Part shown: positions 23,774 to 36,205 of the stretch, piece after piece
Numbering within the stretch: the first letter of the stretch is position 1
Layout: each line of letters starts with the position of its first letter
Source of the DNA: Azadirachta indica
Lineage: Eukaryota; Streptophyta; Magnoliopsida; Sapindales; Meliaceae
DNA: 64,000 nt
Direction of reading: 5' to 3'
Assembly (NCBI GenBank): GCA_022749755.1
Contig: CM040451.1
Location: forward strand, 16,314,825 to 16,378,824
Notes under the pieces: generated by a model
What the model was told of the DNA's origin: nothing
Seen by the model: the letters and a program-made list of their open reading frames with translations, nothing else
Database searches by the model: none
Made by a program: the position numbers and the translations under genes

Positions 23774-24581
23774 GTGTGTGAACCTATAAATTATGGAAAA
23801 GCCAAGACGTATCAAAATTGGATTGCTGCAATGGAGGAGTTGTTCATGATTGAAAAGAATAAAACATGGGAGTTGGTTAATCGACCCCAAAATAGAAAGG
23901 TAATTAGAGTCAAGTGGGTGTACAAAACCAAACTTAATGCTGATGGCTCAATCAACAAGTATAAAGTTAGGCTTGTGGTCAAAGGATATGCTCAAATACT
24001 CGGCGTGGACTACTCAGACACCTTCACACCAGTCACAAGGCTGCAAAGAGGGTGCTTAGATATGTGAAAGGGACATGTGATTTTGGCATTAAATTTACGA
24101 GCAAAGAGTTCAAGCTGGTTGGTTTCTCAGACAGCGATTGGGGAGGTTCCATTGATGATATGAAAAGCACTGCGGGCTACTGTTTCACACTTGGCTCTGG
24201 TGTTTTTTCATAGAGCTTGAAAAAACAGGAAATTGTAGCTCAATCAACTGCTAAAGTAGAATTTATTGCTGTAACAGCCATTGTTAATCAAGCTTTGTGG
24301 CTGAGGAAGATTTTAATTGATCTTAACTTAGAGCAAGAGGAAAGCACAGAGATTTTTGTTGACAATCAAGCTGCTATTGCAATCTCTGAAATCCTGTGTT
24401 TCACGGGAAAACTAAGCACTTTAATATTAAGTCATTCTTCTTAAGGGAAGTACAAAAAGATGGAGCTATTGTTCTTGTCTATTGCAAAACAGAAGATCAA
24501 ATTGTAGATGTTTTCACCAAGGCACTACTGGTTAGCATGTTCGAATTTCTCAGAACAAAACTTGGTGTTTGTAGCTCCTAA
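23774..24581 (+). pseudogene. Ty1/copia RT start fused to RNase H, internally deleted
   Basis: 23774-24040 encodes the start of a copia reverse transcriptase (NWIAAMEELFMIEKNKTWEL, IRVKWVYKTKLNADGSINKY, RLVVKGYAQILGVDYSDTF). At about 24040 it jumps to the post-RT segment (AKRVLRYVKGTCDFGIKF in a shifted frame), then RNase H: SDSDWGGSIDDMKSTAGYC, QEIVAQSTAKVEFIAV, FVDNQAAIAIS, HFNIK and EFLRTKLGVCSS, with the end at 24579-24581. The RT palm with the YxDD motif, some 200 residues, is deleted. A stop at about 24211 and a frameshift near 24395 finish the loss. This element is opposite in strand to the copia relic at 21172. Confidence 0.85.
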
Positions 24582-25952
24582 AGCAAGAAAGTGTTAGAAG
24601 AAGTGTTAGAAGACGTGTTTAGGATTACTGATGTGAAGTCATAAATGTTGCTTAGTTTAATGTTTCAACTGTTCCTATTTTTTGGTGTTAGTTATTCATG
24701 TTGTAAACATGGTGCAATCTTAGGACCATGATTCTAGTGGGCCGTTATTAGGATTTAGTGGGTTGTTATTAAGCTTTAAATTGTAATGTTTTTGATGGCA
24801 AAAAAATTAAGTTCTCTTTGGTTAAAAATTACGTTGCTCTCATTTTCAATTTTACTCTTACCATAGCAATACTCTATTTTCTTTTCTTATTCAAATAACA
24901 ATAATACATAAACAAAGTCACGAGTCAGTCTTAAGATTTCTGGGGTTGGAAGACTTTGTACTAAGAAATTTTAGCTGTATATCCTAAATATGGATATATT
25001 AATCCACACAAAGACTGAAGATTATTGCAGAGCCAAAGTTCTTTGAAAAGATGGCCCAAAGAAATATGTAATTCATGGTAGCATAGATATTGCAATCCTG
25101 CAATGCTATCAAATGCGGCAACCATGTGGCAGAATACGATGATTTATTTTCCTTTGAGCAAGTTGAATGAAGCAATACTGAAAAGATGATACTGAGGAAA
25201 GCAAAGCAAGATGAACAAGGAGAGAGCCAGGGATTGTAAAGAAGAAACATATACTCGATTTCCTTTTCAAATTGTAAGAAGCATACATTCCTAATGAAGC
25301 TTCCAGTCTAATTCCTCGAATATTTAATTACAAAAAACAAATTAATTCTTGTCGACATAAAAGAGGGAAGTTCAGTTACTAATATTTTGATTATCTCTTT
25401 TTCTCTCTTTATTGTGGACTCCTCAGTCTCTAGAAAAATTAATTGGCGGTTTAAAATAGCTAAGGCTAGCTTGGTTTGCTCTCATTGCTTACTAAGGGAT
25501 GAAGATCTAAAGCTTATTGCTAGGAATGCCAGCTGAAGTGCAAAAAAGACAACGACACTCTTATCATTTTAATAAAGTATGAAGTGTTGAAAGTTTTTGG
25601 AAAAATGAAGTTGGCATTTCCCATATGTTTCCTTTGCTAGAGTAAAAATGGTTAGCATTGAAAAATCCTAGGGATTATCATTGAAGAGGAAGATGGTCTT
25701 CTCCAGTGAAAGAAATTGAAGTCAGTTCTCCAAGAGCATCAATAAAGAAAATTGCAGTACATGAAGACCGAATTACAAGATATAGAGTGCATATGGATTA
25801 ACGCCACACTCCTGGCCCTACTTTTCAAAATACAAATGTTATTTTGTTTCCTGCAGCAATGTGTATCATAACCTTCCGAGCTTCAGTTTTGGCTGGCAAG
25901 AATCAGATATGCTTGTGCTTTCCATGCTTCTAGAATATTCTATAAGGTCTAT
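24582..25952. other. Non-coding DNA after the copia relic, LTR-like at its start
   Basis: A possible 3' LTR starts near 24592 (TGTTAGAAGAAGTGTTAG), about 10 bases after the pol stop, as expected for copia. No partner LTR is in the window to confirm its end. From about 24950 to 25950 I see only short frames without domains. Confidence 0.4.
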
Positions 25953-26588
25953 TGAGAAATTAAGGGCCCAATAATTTTCCTTAAATACAAAAGCTTATGA
26001 AAGATAATAATTATAAAATTCAAAATACGGCAAAATAAAAATGCAAAAAAAATAAAGAACACCAGAATTTAACGAGATTCGATCAAAATGGTTACCTAGT
26101 CCTCGGACGTTTAGATCTTTTAACTAGTACTAATATGAGAGAAATACAAAATCTGGGTACAATATGCAAATACTCACAAACTGGTCGGACTTATTTATAG
26201 TAATTATAAAAATAAAAGATAAAACTATAAATCTTACAAAATAAGGAACTCAATCAAAATTGCCAGAATTGAAAATGTAGAGGACGACTCTGCTATTTTT
26301 TCTGCACATTTTTCACTTTTACTTGGGATGCTTTAAAGAAAGGCCTTGATCGTTTATATAGGGGATAAAATGCCCTTAATCTAGCAATAATCGAGCTGTT
26401 TTAAAGCCACCTAGAACCTTACAAGACAACAGTTGTAATTCCAACCTCTTAAACTTGTTTTTCACATCATAAAGCAAAAAATAATTTGCCTTCTCTTGCC
26501 GACTTCACTACTTGTCTTCCAACATTTAATAGCTACATATCCCAAATTCGCAACTTTTCTTCTAGGGGAAATAAGCCACCAATCAACA
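25953..26588 (-). mobile_element. 3' LTR of an old minus-strand copia element
   Basis: This 636-bp stretch matches 29579-30227 as a direct repeat over its full length. Both start TG..AAATTAAGGG and end AATC(A/G)ACA. A polypurine tract (minus strand AAGTGGAGATT) abuts its inner end at 26589-26599. The two LTRs differ by many substitutions and indels, so the insertion is old. Confidence 0.85.
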
Positions 26589-28500
26589 AATCTCCACTTG
26601 GTTGAATTTTCAACATTTATATAGATCTCTTATTTGGTAGTGCCTTAAAATGCACCAATATTGATGCCATAAACACAAAGATGTTCAAATCTACAAGATT
26701 TTAAGCAAGTTTAAACGTCAAACTTGATTATTGTCACCACCTTAGTCATCATATCAGCAGAATTATCTATAGTTGAACACTGCTTTAGCTTGTAGAATGA
26801 CTTTTCAAATTACATTTCTAATTTCCTTGACCAATAATTTCAAAATCCTTCGCCCGAGTCATATGATTTTCCTCCAAATCACCATGTAAGAAATCCATCC
26901 TTGCAGAACTAGATCCAAAACAAATTGCACTACACAAGCCAACAAAATTTGAATGGAAGACTACTTCACAATTAGAGAAAATACCTCATTAAGGTCAACT
27001 TCTTTAACTTTGCTTTATAACAAACCTTAATTTTAGTAAGAAATCCATCTTTATTTGTAAATATCTAAATTACCTTCTTGCCCTGCAAAAATTGAGCTAC
27101 CCCCCAAATTATATTCTTCTAAAGGGATTGCATTTCTTTATCCATGGTTATTTTCCACTTTTCTACTTTGGAATTGCAAACTGCTTTAAAATGAGTAGAA
27201 GAGATATCAATATCTTCTACTTTGGAATTGTGAATGCTTCACAATAAAGAAAAGAGATGTCAATATCTACCACAGAAAATGCATACGCCATCATATCTGT
27301 CAAATTAGCAGGCCTAGTTTCTTCACGGTGTGTAGTTGTATAGTCAAGATTTGAAGGTTCTTGGGTTGAAACTTCCTCTTCTTGTTTTATTGGTCCTTTA
27401 TCTTTTCTAGCATCTCCATCTACCTTTGAAGCGATGTTATTTGTCTAAATAGATTAGACTAGGTTCATCGTAATTACTTCGAGCTCCATATATTGTGGAT
27501 ATGCTCCATCTGTTGCGAAGTATTACTGGTCCCTTGCTTATCTTGTGTTATGTTTTTCAACATGCAAATTCATCAAAGGTAAAATCTTGCTGAAAAAGAT
27601 CTTTCTCAAGGTTGGACACCATAGATGATATCTTTTTACTCCAAAAGTGATACCCATAAATAATGCTTTCTTCATTCTTGGATCTAACGTTGATTCTTTT
27701 ACATGATAAATAGCAGTATAACTACATACATATAAAGAATCATAATCATTTGCAGGTTTTTAAGACCATACCTCTAAAGGTGTTTTATCCTCAATCATAA
27801 CTAATGGCAAACAACTAATGAGATGACATACATACATAATAGCATCAGTCAAAAACTATTTGCCCAACCTAGCATTGGACAACATACAATGAACCTTCTC
27901 TAACAAGGTTTAATTCATACATTCAGTCACTCTATTCTTTTGTTTCCCAAGAAAACATCTTTAGTATAGAAACCCATTTTGCCAACATTCGCACATTTCA
28001 ACAAGCCTTGCTGAATAAAAGTTTCTCTAATATGTTTTAAACCAACATCTCTAAGTCTGCATCATAATAGTGGTTGTTGTGCTTTTTGCTAATAACTGTA
28101 CTTCTATAATAGTTAACCAAATTGCTTCTTCTAACCCCTTTCATCACCACGATACTCTTGAGATAATTTTCAAAATCCTATGACTCCTTTCATTACCACA
28201 AATACTCCTGAGGTAATTTTCAAAATTCTATCTCACATTGACATAGTGAAACCTTTAGATTCTAAGATTCCTAATGAAGTGAGATTTTTTCCAAATTTTG
28301 GTATATACCAAACTTCTGTAGGACTCTAGTTGAACCATCACGATTCTTCAAGCAAACGGAACCAATCTAAACTATTTTACAAGTATTGTTGTTGACCAAA
28401 TAGACAATTCCACCATTAATTTCTTCAAAGTTAAAGAACCATTCCCTCTTAGGACTCATATGGAATAAACATGCTAAATCGAACAACCACTCATCAAGAT
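26589..28500 (-). pseudogene. Decayed copia pol (integrase, RT, RNase H fragments)
   Basis: From right to left on the minus strand, readable blocks are: integrase C-terminal part near 27770-27970 (QKNRVTECMN, TLLEKVHCMLSNARLGK, LTDAIMYVCHLISCLPLVMI), the link to RT near 27600-27720, an RT fragment near 26810-26905 (MDFLHGDLEENHMTRAKDFE), and the RNase H end near 26720-26765 (DNSADMMTKVVTIIKFDV). Stops and shifts lie between them. RT and RNase H are shortened by a deletion. No block is intact. Confidence 0.7.
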
Positions 28501-28619
28501 TGAAGAAAGACAAAATAGTGCAAAATCTGACTTGTCACATCACATTCAGTTACACATGCATCTAATGTAGTTTTATCTCCTTTCTTCATCTTAGGACAAT
28601 CTTTATTCTAGTGCCTTTT

Positions 28620-29060
28620 CTAATGACAAAAGGCACACTCATTTTTGCACAATCTGCCTTTTGATTGAGATCTTCCTAACTTATGACTTTGATCACAACT
28701 CCTAACCATATAAGCTTTTGCTATTATGCTCCTATGTTCTTGCCTATTTTTCTTCCTTGTTTTATCAAAGTTCAAAGCAATAGCAACTTCATCGAAAGTT
28801 ATAGTTTCCTTCCTATGAAGTAAAGTGGTGATGAGATGAACATATTCATTGGGAAATGAAGCTAACAAAATCAAAGCCTGTTCAATGTCTTTTAATTTCT
28901 CATCCAAGTTCAATAAATCCATCACCAATAAGTCAAATCTATTCATATGACTAGCCACTATAATACTTGGTTTATATTGGAAGAAATACAACCTATTTTT
29001 CATGTAGAACTTATTTTGATCACTCTTTTTCATGAACTTATTCTTCAACTCCTTCCACAA
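28620..29060 (-). pseudogene. Copia Gag remnant
   Basis: A 146-aa open frame with the copia Gag core: LKNKFMKKS, NRLYFFQYKPSIIVASHMNR, FDLLVMDLLNLDEKLKDIEQ, ALILLASFPNEYVHLITTLL and a RKETITFDEVAIAL segment, ending at ECAFCH, the start of a zinc knuckle. It lacks the N-terminal third and the rest of the knuckle. It lies between the paired LTRs in the correct position for a minus-strand copia element. Confidence 0.8.
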
Positions 29061-29560
29061 TGTGTTTGCACGTCTCTGTCATGAACAAATACTTTTGCCC
29101 TTTAATAAGATACAATTGAATTGTACTACATGTTATTCAATTAATCTTTGCCCATTCTTTCTTACTTATATCATCTCACTTTACATCTTCAAGAGCAATG
29201 TCTAGCTCTTATTGGAAAAGGACGTTAAGTACTTCACATTGCCATATGCTGAAGTTGTTGGTGCCACTGAAATTTTGCACTTCGAATTTTGTATTTGTGA
29301 TCATCAAGCTCAATAAAGAAGAGACCACCAATGGACTCAAAAAATACAACAATATTTGAAACTGATTCTACCATTTCTACTATCAAATATTATATTTCAA
29401 AAGCTTACAAAGCAAAATTGCAAACCTTTAAGTGAATAGTAGATTAAAAAAATTGCCAAGAAAGACTGAAGGGGTTACAAACAATCCCACTTAAAAGCCA
29501 GACTCTTTAGATAGTTATAATTCTTTTAACAGAATTTTTGACATGCATGTATTCATCCCA

Positions 29561-29573
29561 GGCTCTTATACCA
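29561..29573 (-). other. Primer binding site (tRNA-iMet type)
   Basis: The minus strand reads TGGTATAAGAGCC, one base off the usual TGGTATCAGAGCC. It sits just inside the LTR that begins at 29579, which fixes the orientation and the 5' LTR. Confidence 0.75.
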
Positions 29574-29578
29574 AGAGC

Positions 29579-30227
29579 TGGTAAATTAAGGGTGTGTAAT
29601 AATTTTTCTCAAATACGAAAACTTATGAAATATAATAATCACAAAATTCAAAAGATGGCAAAATAACAGATATACAAAAATACAAAATAAAAAACACTAG
29701 AATTTAACGAGATTCGGTAACAATGGTTACCTATGTCCTCGGACACTCAGATAAATTTAGTACTACCAATATGAGAGAAATACACAATTTAGGTATAGGA
29801 TGCAAATACCGATATATTAGTTAGACATATTTGAAATAATTACAAACATAGAAGATAGAATTGTATATCTTATAAAATAAGGGATTCAATTGAAATTTGC
29901 TAGAGTTGAAAATGGAGAAGACGACTCTGCTCTGTTTAATTCAAATTTTGCACTTCTACATGGGACGCTTTAATGAATGGCTTGATGCCTTTATATAAGG
30001 GATAAAGTGCCCTTAATTTAGCAACAATCCAACTATTTTGAAGCCATATGAAACCTTGCAAGAAAATAGTTGTAATTCCAACTTTTTTATAGCTTTTTTT
30101 TTTACGCACAAAGCAAAAAACAATTTGGCTTCTTTTTCCGACTTCAATACTTGTGTTCCAACATTTAACAGCTTCATATACCAAATTCAAAATTGTCCTT
30201 TTAGAGGAAATGAGCCAACAATCGACA
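29579..30227 (-). mobile_element. 5' LTR of the old minus-strand copia element
   Basis: Direct partner of 25953-26588, about 649 bp. The five bases outside the two LTRs (TCTAT and AATAC) do not match, so the target duplication is lost or the ends are rearranged. Confidence 0.85.
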
Positions 30228-30274
30228 AATACAAATGCCAGAAAGCAACAAAATGCCACACAAGATCTCACCTA

Positions 30275-31762
30275 ATAAGTGGATATTTTATTTGCTAATT
30301 ATCTACCTTAAGACTTAAAAACATGAATAAATCCTCAAACCATGTTGCATTTTGATGAATTTGCGTGTTCTAATGCAGGAAGGAAAAGAATACCGATTCA
30401 AAGTGAATTAATCAATGAAAGGAAGAGAAAAAGGCAGAAAACGAGAATCAAAATGCAAAAAGATGAGGGCCAAAATGAAAGAACACCAAACGGGGACCAA
30501 ACTGTAAGGAAATGTGGACCAAATTGGAAAATCTTCAAAGCTGGAAAACAACAAGCCGGGTGCGCTTTTGTGCCAGAACCAGTGGCACGCGTGCGCCCAA
30601 CTCATCGACTTGAAGCCAATTTTGGCCTTGTGGATGCTGCGTGTGACACAGACTCCAAGTGATGTTTAAATCATGATTTGGCCCAATTTTGACCATTAGA
30701 TCAGGGATGCGTGGCCAGATTTAATAATATCTAAATTTTTATCTTTTAAGAAGGACAGCCACTGTATTCAAGAATAGAAATAAGTAATTTTAGACAGAGG
30801 AAGAGGGAGAAAGAAGAGATAGTTTTAGTGAGAGAGAGCAAGAATCTTCTAAGTTTCTTAGAGGAGATTGGAAAATCATTCGAAGAATTGAAGAATCGAA
30901 GCCTCAATCATCCTAGTTCTATCTCTTTAACTTTTAATTTTTCTTAAATTCCATTTGGTTTGCTATCATTTGTTATATTTTGTTAAATGTTGAATCTCAA
31001 GATAATGTTGGTGTTAAATATTGATATGTTAAGCTAAACTTTCTATTTTAGGATCTTGATGTAACTTAGTTGATTTATATTTTGAGTGATTTGGAATTAT
31101 TACTATAAGTATGTTTCATTTTATTTGTATTTTCTTGTACTTAATGCTTTCAATTTGTTGGAAAATGAATTAATTAAATTGTTATGCTCAATTAATGCTT
31201 AAAAAAGGCTAATTTGTTCATTAAGCTAAAGAGAATATAGTTTGCAAACATTGAGAGTCCAAGAGGATTTTAATGTCTAAACAATCAAATTAACACTAGA
31301 GAAATTGAGAGACTAAGAGGTAATCAATCCTTTGTTTGTTAATAACTAGTAAAACTAAAAAAACATTTAATTAGTTTAGTCAAATAGGGATGTTGACTAA
31401 ATTAATTGGACATAGGACATAGTTTGACACTCGAAAAAGGTAACCAAGTTAATTTATAATTATTGCAACAATTAGGTGATATCAAAACCCTAATATTATT
31501 TTCAATCATATTCACACACTCACTCAATTACCCTGTTTCTTGTTTATTTTTCTCCTGTTTTTTACATTAGCAAAATTTTCGTCGTTATTGTTATCTTAAT
31601 CTCATTTCTTGAACCTATGTTGCCTAGATAAAATCGAGAGATCATAATCATAGTTATTAATTTAAAACTTCAAAAACTTATTCCTCGTAAGTACAACAAC
31701 CTTTTCTTACTTTATACTACTTGTACGACTCGTATACCTGTAGGTTACATGGGCATATATCA
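30275..31762 (+). mobile_element. Probable solo LTR of a gypsy element
   Basis: The region has the layout seen in the Athila-like LTR at 7494: a GC-richer block with short reading frames (30340-30660), a GA-rich stretch (30790-30850), an AT-rich second half with 'ttgagagtccaagagg' type segments, and an end at 'gactcgtatacctgtagg'. No primer site, pol or second LTR adjoins it. The ends and the missing target duplication are uncertain. Confidence 0.4.
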
Positions 31763-32009
31763 GCACCAATACACAAAGATCATGGATGCACGTGTACACA
31801 ATTTAATGCAATTATAATTCATGCATATAAATTGTGCACAAAAATATTCATGCATTAGCACAAATGAATATTCATACATAGAAATATGCAATAAAATAAT
31901 GCACATACAATGCATGCATGCGTGGAATTTATTGAGAATTGAAATAACATGTTGATCTAACATGAAGAAGCAACACTCGAATGAAAAGTGATATGATCTG
32001 ATGTTCTAT

Positions 32010-32295
32010 TGCTTAGAAAAAATACTAGAGCCTATATTCTTTTACTCAAAAAAAATACTTGAACTAACATTCTACTGCTCAGAAAAAATATTTGAGCTTA
32101 TCTTCTTTTGCTTTAAAAAATACTTGAGTCTATATTTTACTGCTCCAAAAAAAATACTTGAGTTGATATTCTATATTCTTTTGCTCAGAAAAAATAACTA
32201 AGTTGATATATGATATTATTTTGCTTGAAAAAATAATTGAGCCAATATTCTTTTACTTGCAAAAAACAACTAAGTTGATATTCTTGCTCAAAAAT
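32010..32295 (+). repeat. 33-bp minisatellite, about eight units
   Basis: A unit of the form 'agaaaaaatacttgag' plus 'cctatattcttttgctc' is repeated about eight times with units of 30-42 bp and variation between copies. Since 33 bp is 11 codons, part of it stays open as an 11-residue periodic reading frame (EKILELIFF-like). I take it as a tandem repeat and not a gene. Confidence 0.75.
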
Positions 32296-32849
32296 GCTAG
32301 GTGAGCATTATTTATGAGCATATATAACATATGCTTGATAATTACAAGCAAAAGTCCTACAACTTCAAGTTTTTAGCAACGAATTAATTATTCGTCACTA
32401 TTAGAAACTGGGAGGGTTAGACGTTGTTGAGGAAAATATGCTACCATGAAGAGTTAATAACTAAATAATTGTATTGTAATGGGTGATTAAAATGCCGACA
32501 AAGGGGATACTACCAAGCCCCACTCCACACAATTAGTGGCCAGAAAAATATGACTCTTCACCTAAAGAAAAGTTATGCAAAAGAAGACAAAATTTTATTC
32601 ATGTTTTCCCATATTAGTTTTTTTTACTATGTTTCCCAAATTATTATGACTCATTCATGCTTCCCAATTATTGTTTACAAAGAAAACCCTATTGACTTAG
32701 GCCTCAAAGGGTTTTCACTAAGGAAACCGGCACTCCTAATCAACCTTTCTTTTTGCAAATATATAAAATGAAGGAAAAATTGCATGTTGGATACTGATCA
32801 TAAAACATCGGTATCAACAAGACTTAGTTAAATGACTTTATTTTCAAAT
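32296..32849. other. Intergenic DNA, no gene recognised
   Basis: The stretch 'cgaattaattattcg' with 'cactattagaaac' near 32385 recalls the end of a CACTA-type element, but no partner end is visible. Nothing else is recognisable. Confidence 0.4.
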
Positions 32850-33386
32850 AAAAATATATATGTAGACAATACTTAAATAAAAATATATATGTGAATAATA
32901 TTTAATTAAAAATATAATTCATATTTTTTTATTCTATTAAGTAGTTAAATTTATATTCATAAAAGAATTATTGCATACAAATAATATTGTAATATATTAA
33001 TTACATTTTTAGTTATTATATAATATAAATAAATAAAAAAAAGAAAATAATAAATAGAATAGAGAATACATTCCCGGTAAAGAATTCTCCATCACCATCT
33101 TATTAAATTTGTTGTAGAATAGGGATCAAATTAAAAATGAGATGTAGAAAGAGAAAGGCCTCACTCTCATCCACTCCATTGTCATCTCTATGAATTATTT
33201 TACAGTACATATATATGTATGCAAAGTGCACTCTTTGCTTACATTTTTTTGTGCCTCTTTTGTTTCAATTTTCAATTTTTTTCATTTTTATTCTTCTATT
33301 TTGTTATGATTTTAAATTTTCATTTATATTTAAAAAATATGAAGAAATGTAAAGTACATGCATAGGTAACATACTTTGAACTTATA

Positions 33387-33395
33387 TATTCTTTT
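33387..33395. other. 9-bp target site duplication, left
   Basis: TATTCTTTT is repeated exactly at 34547-34555, flanking the fold-back element 33396-34546. Nine bases is the target length typical of Mutator-like elements. Confidence 0.8.
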
Positions 33396-34051
33396 GGCGT
33401 AATTTTAAATTACCTCTAGTATTTTTTGATAATATTGAATATACACCCAACATTTTCAATATATTCAACGAGACCCCAATAGTTAATAATAACCGTTAAA
33501 TTTAACAATGAAAAAGGTAAAATAGTCTTTTTAAAACTATTTAAAGGATAATGTTAAATTACCCCCAAAATGTTTTGACAATATTCAATTCACATCCAAG
33601 TTTTTTAGTATATTTAACATGACCTCAAATTGTTGGTCTTTGCTGTCAGTTTTAACAATTAACTATAGTTGATTGAGTAAAGTACTATTTTACCCCTATA
33701 ATTTATAAATTTAAGAGAAAAAAATGTTTATAAATAAAATATTATTCAATTTTAAAATCAATATTTCTTTTTTATCCTCTCCTATTTCTCCCTCACCTAT
33801 TTCTTCAATGAAAAACACTATTTTTTTTTTTCTACAATAAATCTCCCCCAAATTTGCATTATATCTAAACCATGAATTATATGCTTGCTTTTTTTTTTCA
33901 TCTTTAATGCTAATGTCTTATCTCTAATAAATCTCCCAAATTTATTTTTTCTCCATCAAATCCCTAACACATATGCAGCTAAAACTAATAAAAGGAAAGA
34001 ACAAGAGAGTGAGGCTTTTCCCTTCTATAGTGAGCTTTAATATAAGAGAGG

Positions 34052-34090
<39 letters not shown>

Positions 34091-34546
34091 GGAGAGAAAG
34101 AGTATCCAGCCAGCAGGAAAAAAGAAGAGAGAAAGAAAAGGAAAAAGAAAGAATTTTTTTATTTGTCTATTCACTTAAAATATTATTTTTTGTCAAAAAA
34201 TGATAAACTTAAGTGTAACCAGAAGCTAAAGGGGTCTTTTTAGTGATTATATTTTTAATTATTAAATAATTTCTATAAAATTAAATTTATGATTATTATT
34301 TATGGTGTAAGGTCATGTTGAATATATGTGAAAACATTGGGTGTAAATTAAATATTATTAAAATATTCTAAAGGTAATTTAAAATTATTCCTTAAATTTA
34401 TAAACTATAGGGGTAAAATAATACTTTACTCAATCAACAATAATCAATTTTAAGACTAATGGTGTGAGGTCGCATTGAACATATTAAAAATGTTGGATAT
34501 GAATTAATTATTATGAAAATATATTGGGATAATTTAAAATTATCCC
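33396..34546. mobile_element. MULE-type fold-back element without transposase
   Basis: The ends are inverted copies: GGCGTAATTTTAAATTACC on the left, and the right end read backwards starts GGGATAATTTTAAATTATCC. Each end contains two related units in tandem (about 33396-33520 and 33548-33725 on the left, about 34240-34375 and 34385-34546 on the right), all sharing the motifs ACCCAAC..TTTTCAATAT and TGACCTCA. The core (33730-34230) contains a GA microsatellite and no coding region. A perfect 9-bp target duplication flanks it. The matching place in duplication copy B has no element, so it inserted after the duplication. Confidence 0.85.
34051..34100 (+). repeat. (GA)n microsatellite
   Basis: About 25 GA units with a few GGGA interruptions, inside the fold-back element. 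Confidence 0.9.
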
Positions 34547-34555
34547 TATTCTTTT
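34547..34555. other. 9-bp target site duplication, right
   Basis: TATTCTTTT, an exact repeat of 33387-33395. Confidence 0.8.
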
Positions 34556-35319
34556 AGATTTTGCATTTAATATATATTTCAAATTTTATATTAGCCGTTT
34601 AGATAATAACTCAGGTGATTTAGAACACATTTAGTATTTCATGGGTGAGGTCTCACTCTCATCTAAAATCTTTTTTTTAAAATTATATTAGATATTTCAA
34701 AATTTTTACTTAATTTTAGTATTTTTTTATAATTCATGTTTTAAGTTTTGTGTTATAGATTTAAATTTTTATGTTATAAATTGTGTAATTATGTCATATT
34801 AATGATATGTTTAATAACTAAATACTAATCAAATATATCATTTTAAGATATATTTCTAAGATTTGATCAAATGTGCATTTTAGTTCTACTATTTTAATAA
34901 TACTCAAATAAATTGTGTTCATAGATTTAATCCTTCAATTTAAATAAAATAAAATTAAAAATAATTTAGAACATTTCACTCTCAAAATAGTAATGATTAA
35001 AAGATTATCACAATCATTATTACAGAAAAATGAATAAATGATCTAAAATATTTTTAAAATTAGTTGGATTAAAGTATTGTGTTTTTTAAACTTCAGAGAT
35101 AATTATGTCATTTGGATCTTTCGAAATTTGTCGACTAACAAAGTCAATATAATTTATGAATCATATAAGATTATTCGAGTGAACGAGTTGACGAGTTGGT
35201 TTTGACTCGTTTGTCAAAGCGTACTTTTAAGAGATTTTATCTGCAAAGGGCAAAGACAGGACCAGGCGGCAGCGACAAGTGGAGGGCAGAGTGGACTGGC
35301 GTTGTTTCGAAGAAGGATG

Positions 35320-36195
35320 AAATGAACTTACATGTTACTTGCTTTAGAAGTTGATATGCCGTGCTAAGCTTCCCTCTGACTCTTTATCTTTTCCCTGTTC
35401 ATCTTCTGTACTGTGCAGCATGCAAAAGGATGTTTGATTGCTGAGAAAATGGCAGAGAAGAGGTAGTGAAAATTTCACTTGACATGTTTTTTGTATTTGG
35501 ATGCCAGTTTTGGTGCTGGGTTTGTAAGATCTTCAGTTGAGTGCAAGCTGCTTTGGAATTGCAGATATTCCAGCTGATTAAACTTCTGAGAACAAGCAGG
35601 GTAATGTTCTTAACCACTCAACTAATTTAGTTTAAAGCGGAAGTTCATAGAATTATGAATAGTAATAACTTCTTTTGATTTCATTTTTGTCAACCCCTGT
35701 ATTTTCAACGTTGATGCATGGAAAAATATCAAATGAGCTGAATTTGCTACATTATTTGATGCATTACCCGCATTTTCTAACTTTAAGTTTAAGCTGTGAG
35801 TTTGTTAATTTTCAAAAATCCACAGAATGATTGGCAAATGTTGTACAAAATGAATGGTATAAAATGAATTCTATTTATCATAATCAACTTGAAACTATAA
35901 TATTGGAAGATCAAATTCATCTTGTTCTGCAAGTTATTGAAATATACTGTGAAGGGGATTGTTATGAGGAGCAATCGTGGTGTAGACCTTAAGCATTACT
36001 TCCTGCAGATTTGATGAATATTGAAAGCAGAAAATGATGGTGCTCTTGGTGGTGGTGAAAATATAGAGATTGGTTCATGAATATGAGGTGATTAGGGTAG
36101 CAGTGGAATCATAAAAATAGCAGTTTTGCTCTTGATATTCCCTAGAGATGACAATCTTGGTAGCGTTGAAGCTGTGGGTGATTCTAAAAATGGAT
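35320..36195 (+). repeat. Internal tandem duplicate of ankyrin upstream region, unit 1
   Basis: Matches 36206-37070 from 'catgttacttgctt' through 'gttgatatgccgtgctaagc' to 'gttgaagctgtgg'. Duplication copy B has only one such unit (47310-48150), so copy A was duplicated again locally. Leader-exon-like sequence ending in AACAAGC and a GGGTAATG donor occurs in all three. Confidence 0.8.
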
Positions 36196-36205
36196 TCATT
36201 ATGAA

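Noticed and set aside
30342..30662. A 106-residue plus-strand frame rich in charged residues
   Set aside because: It lies within LTR-like sequence, has no domain, and its GC-richer composition is typical of the first part of gypsy LTRs.
32380..32420. CACTA-transposon-like end
   Set aside because: Only a short similarity ('cactattagaaac') with no partner end, target duplication or transposase.
33973..34203. 76-residue frame with a long Arg-Glu run
   Set aside because: It is the translation of a (GA)n microsatellite inside a fold-back element.
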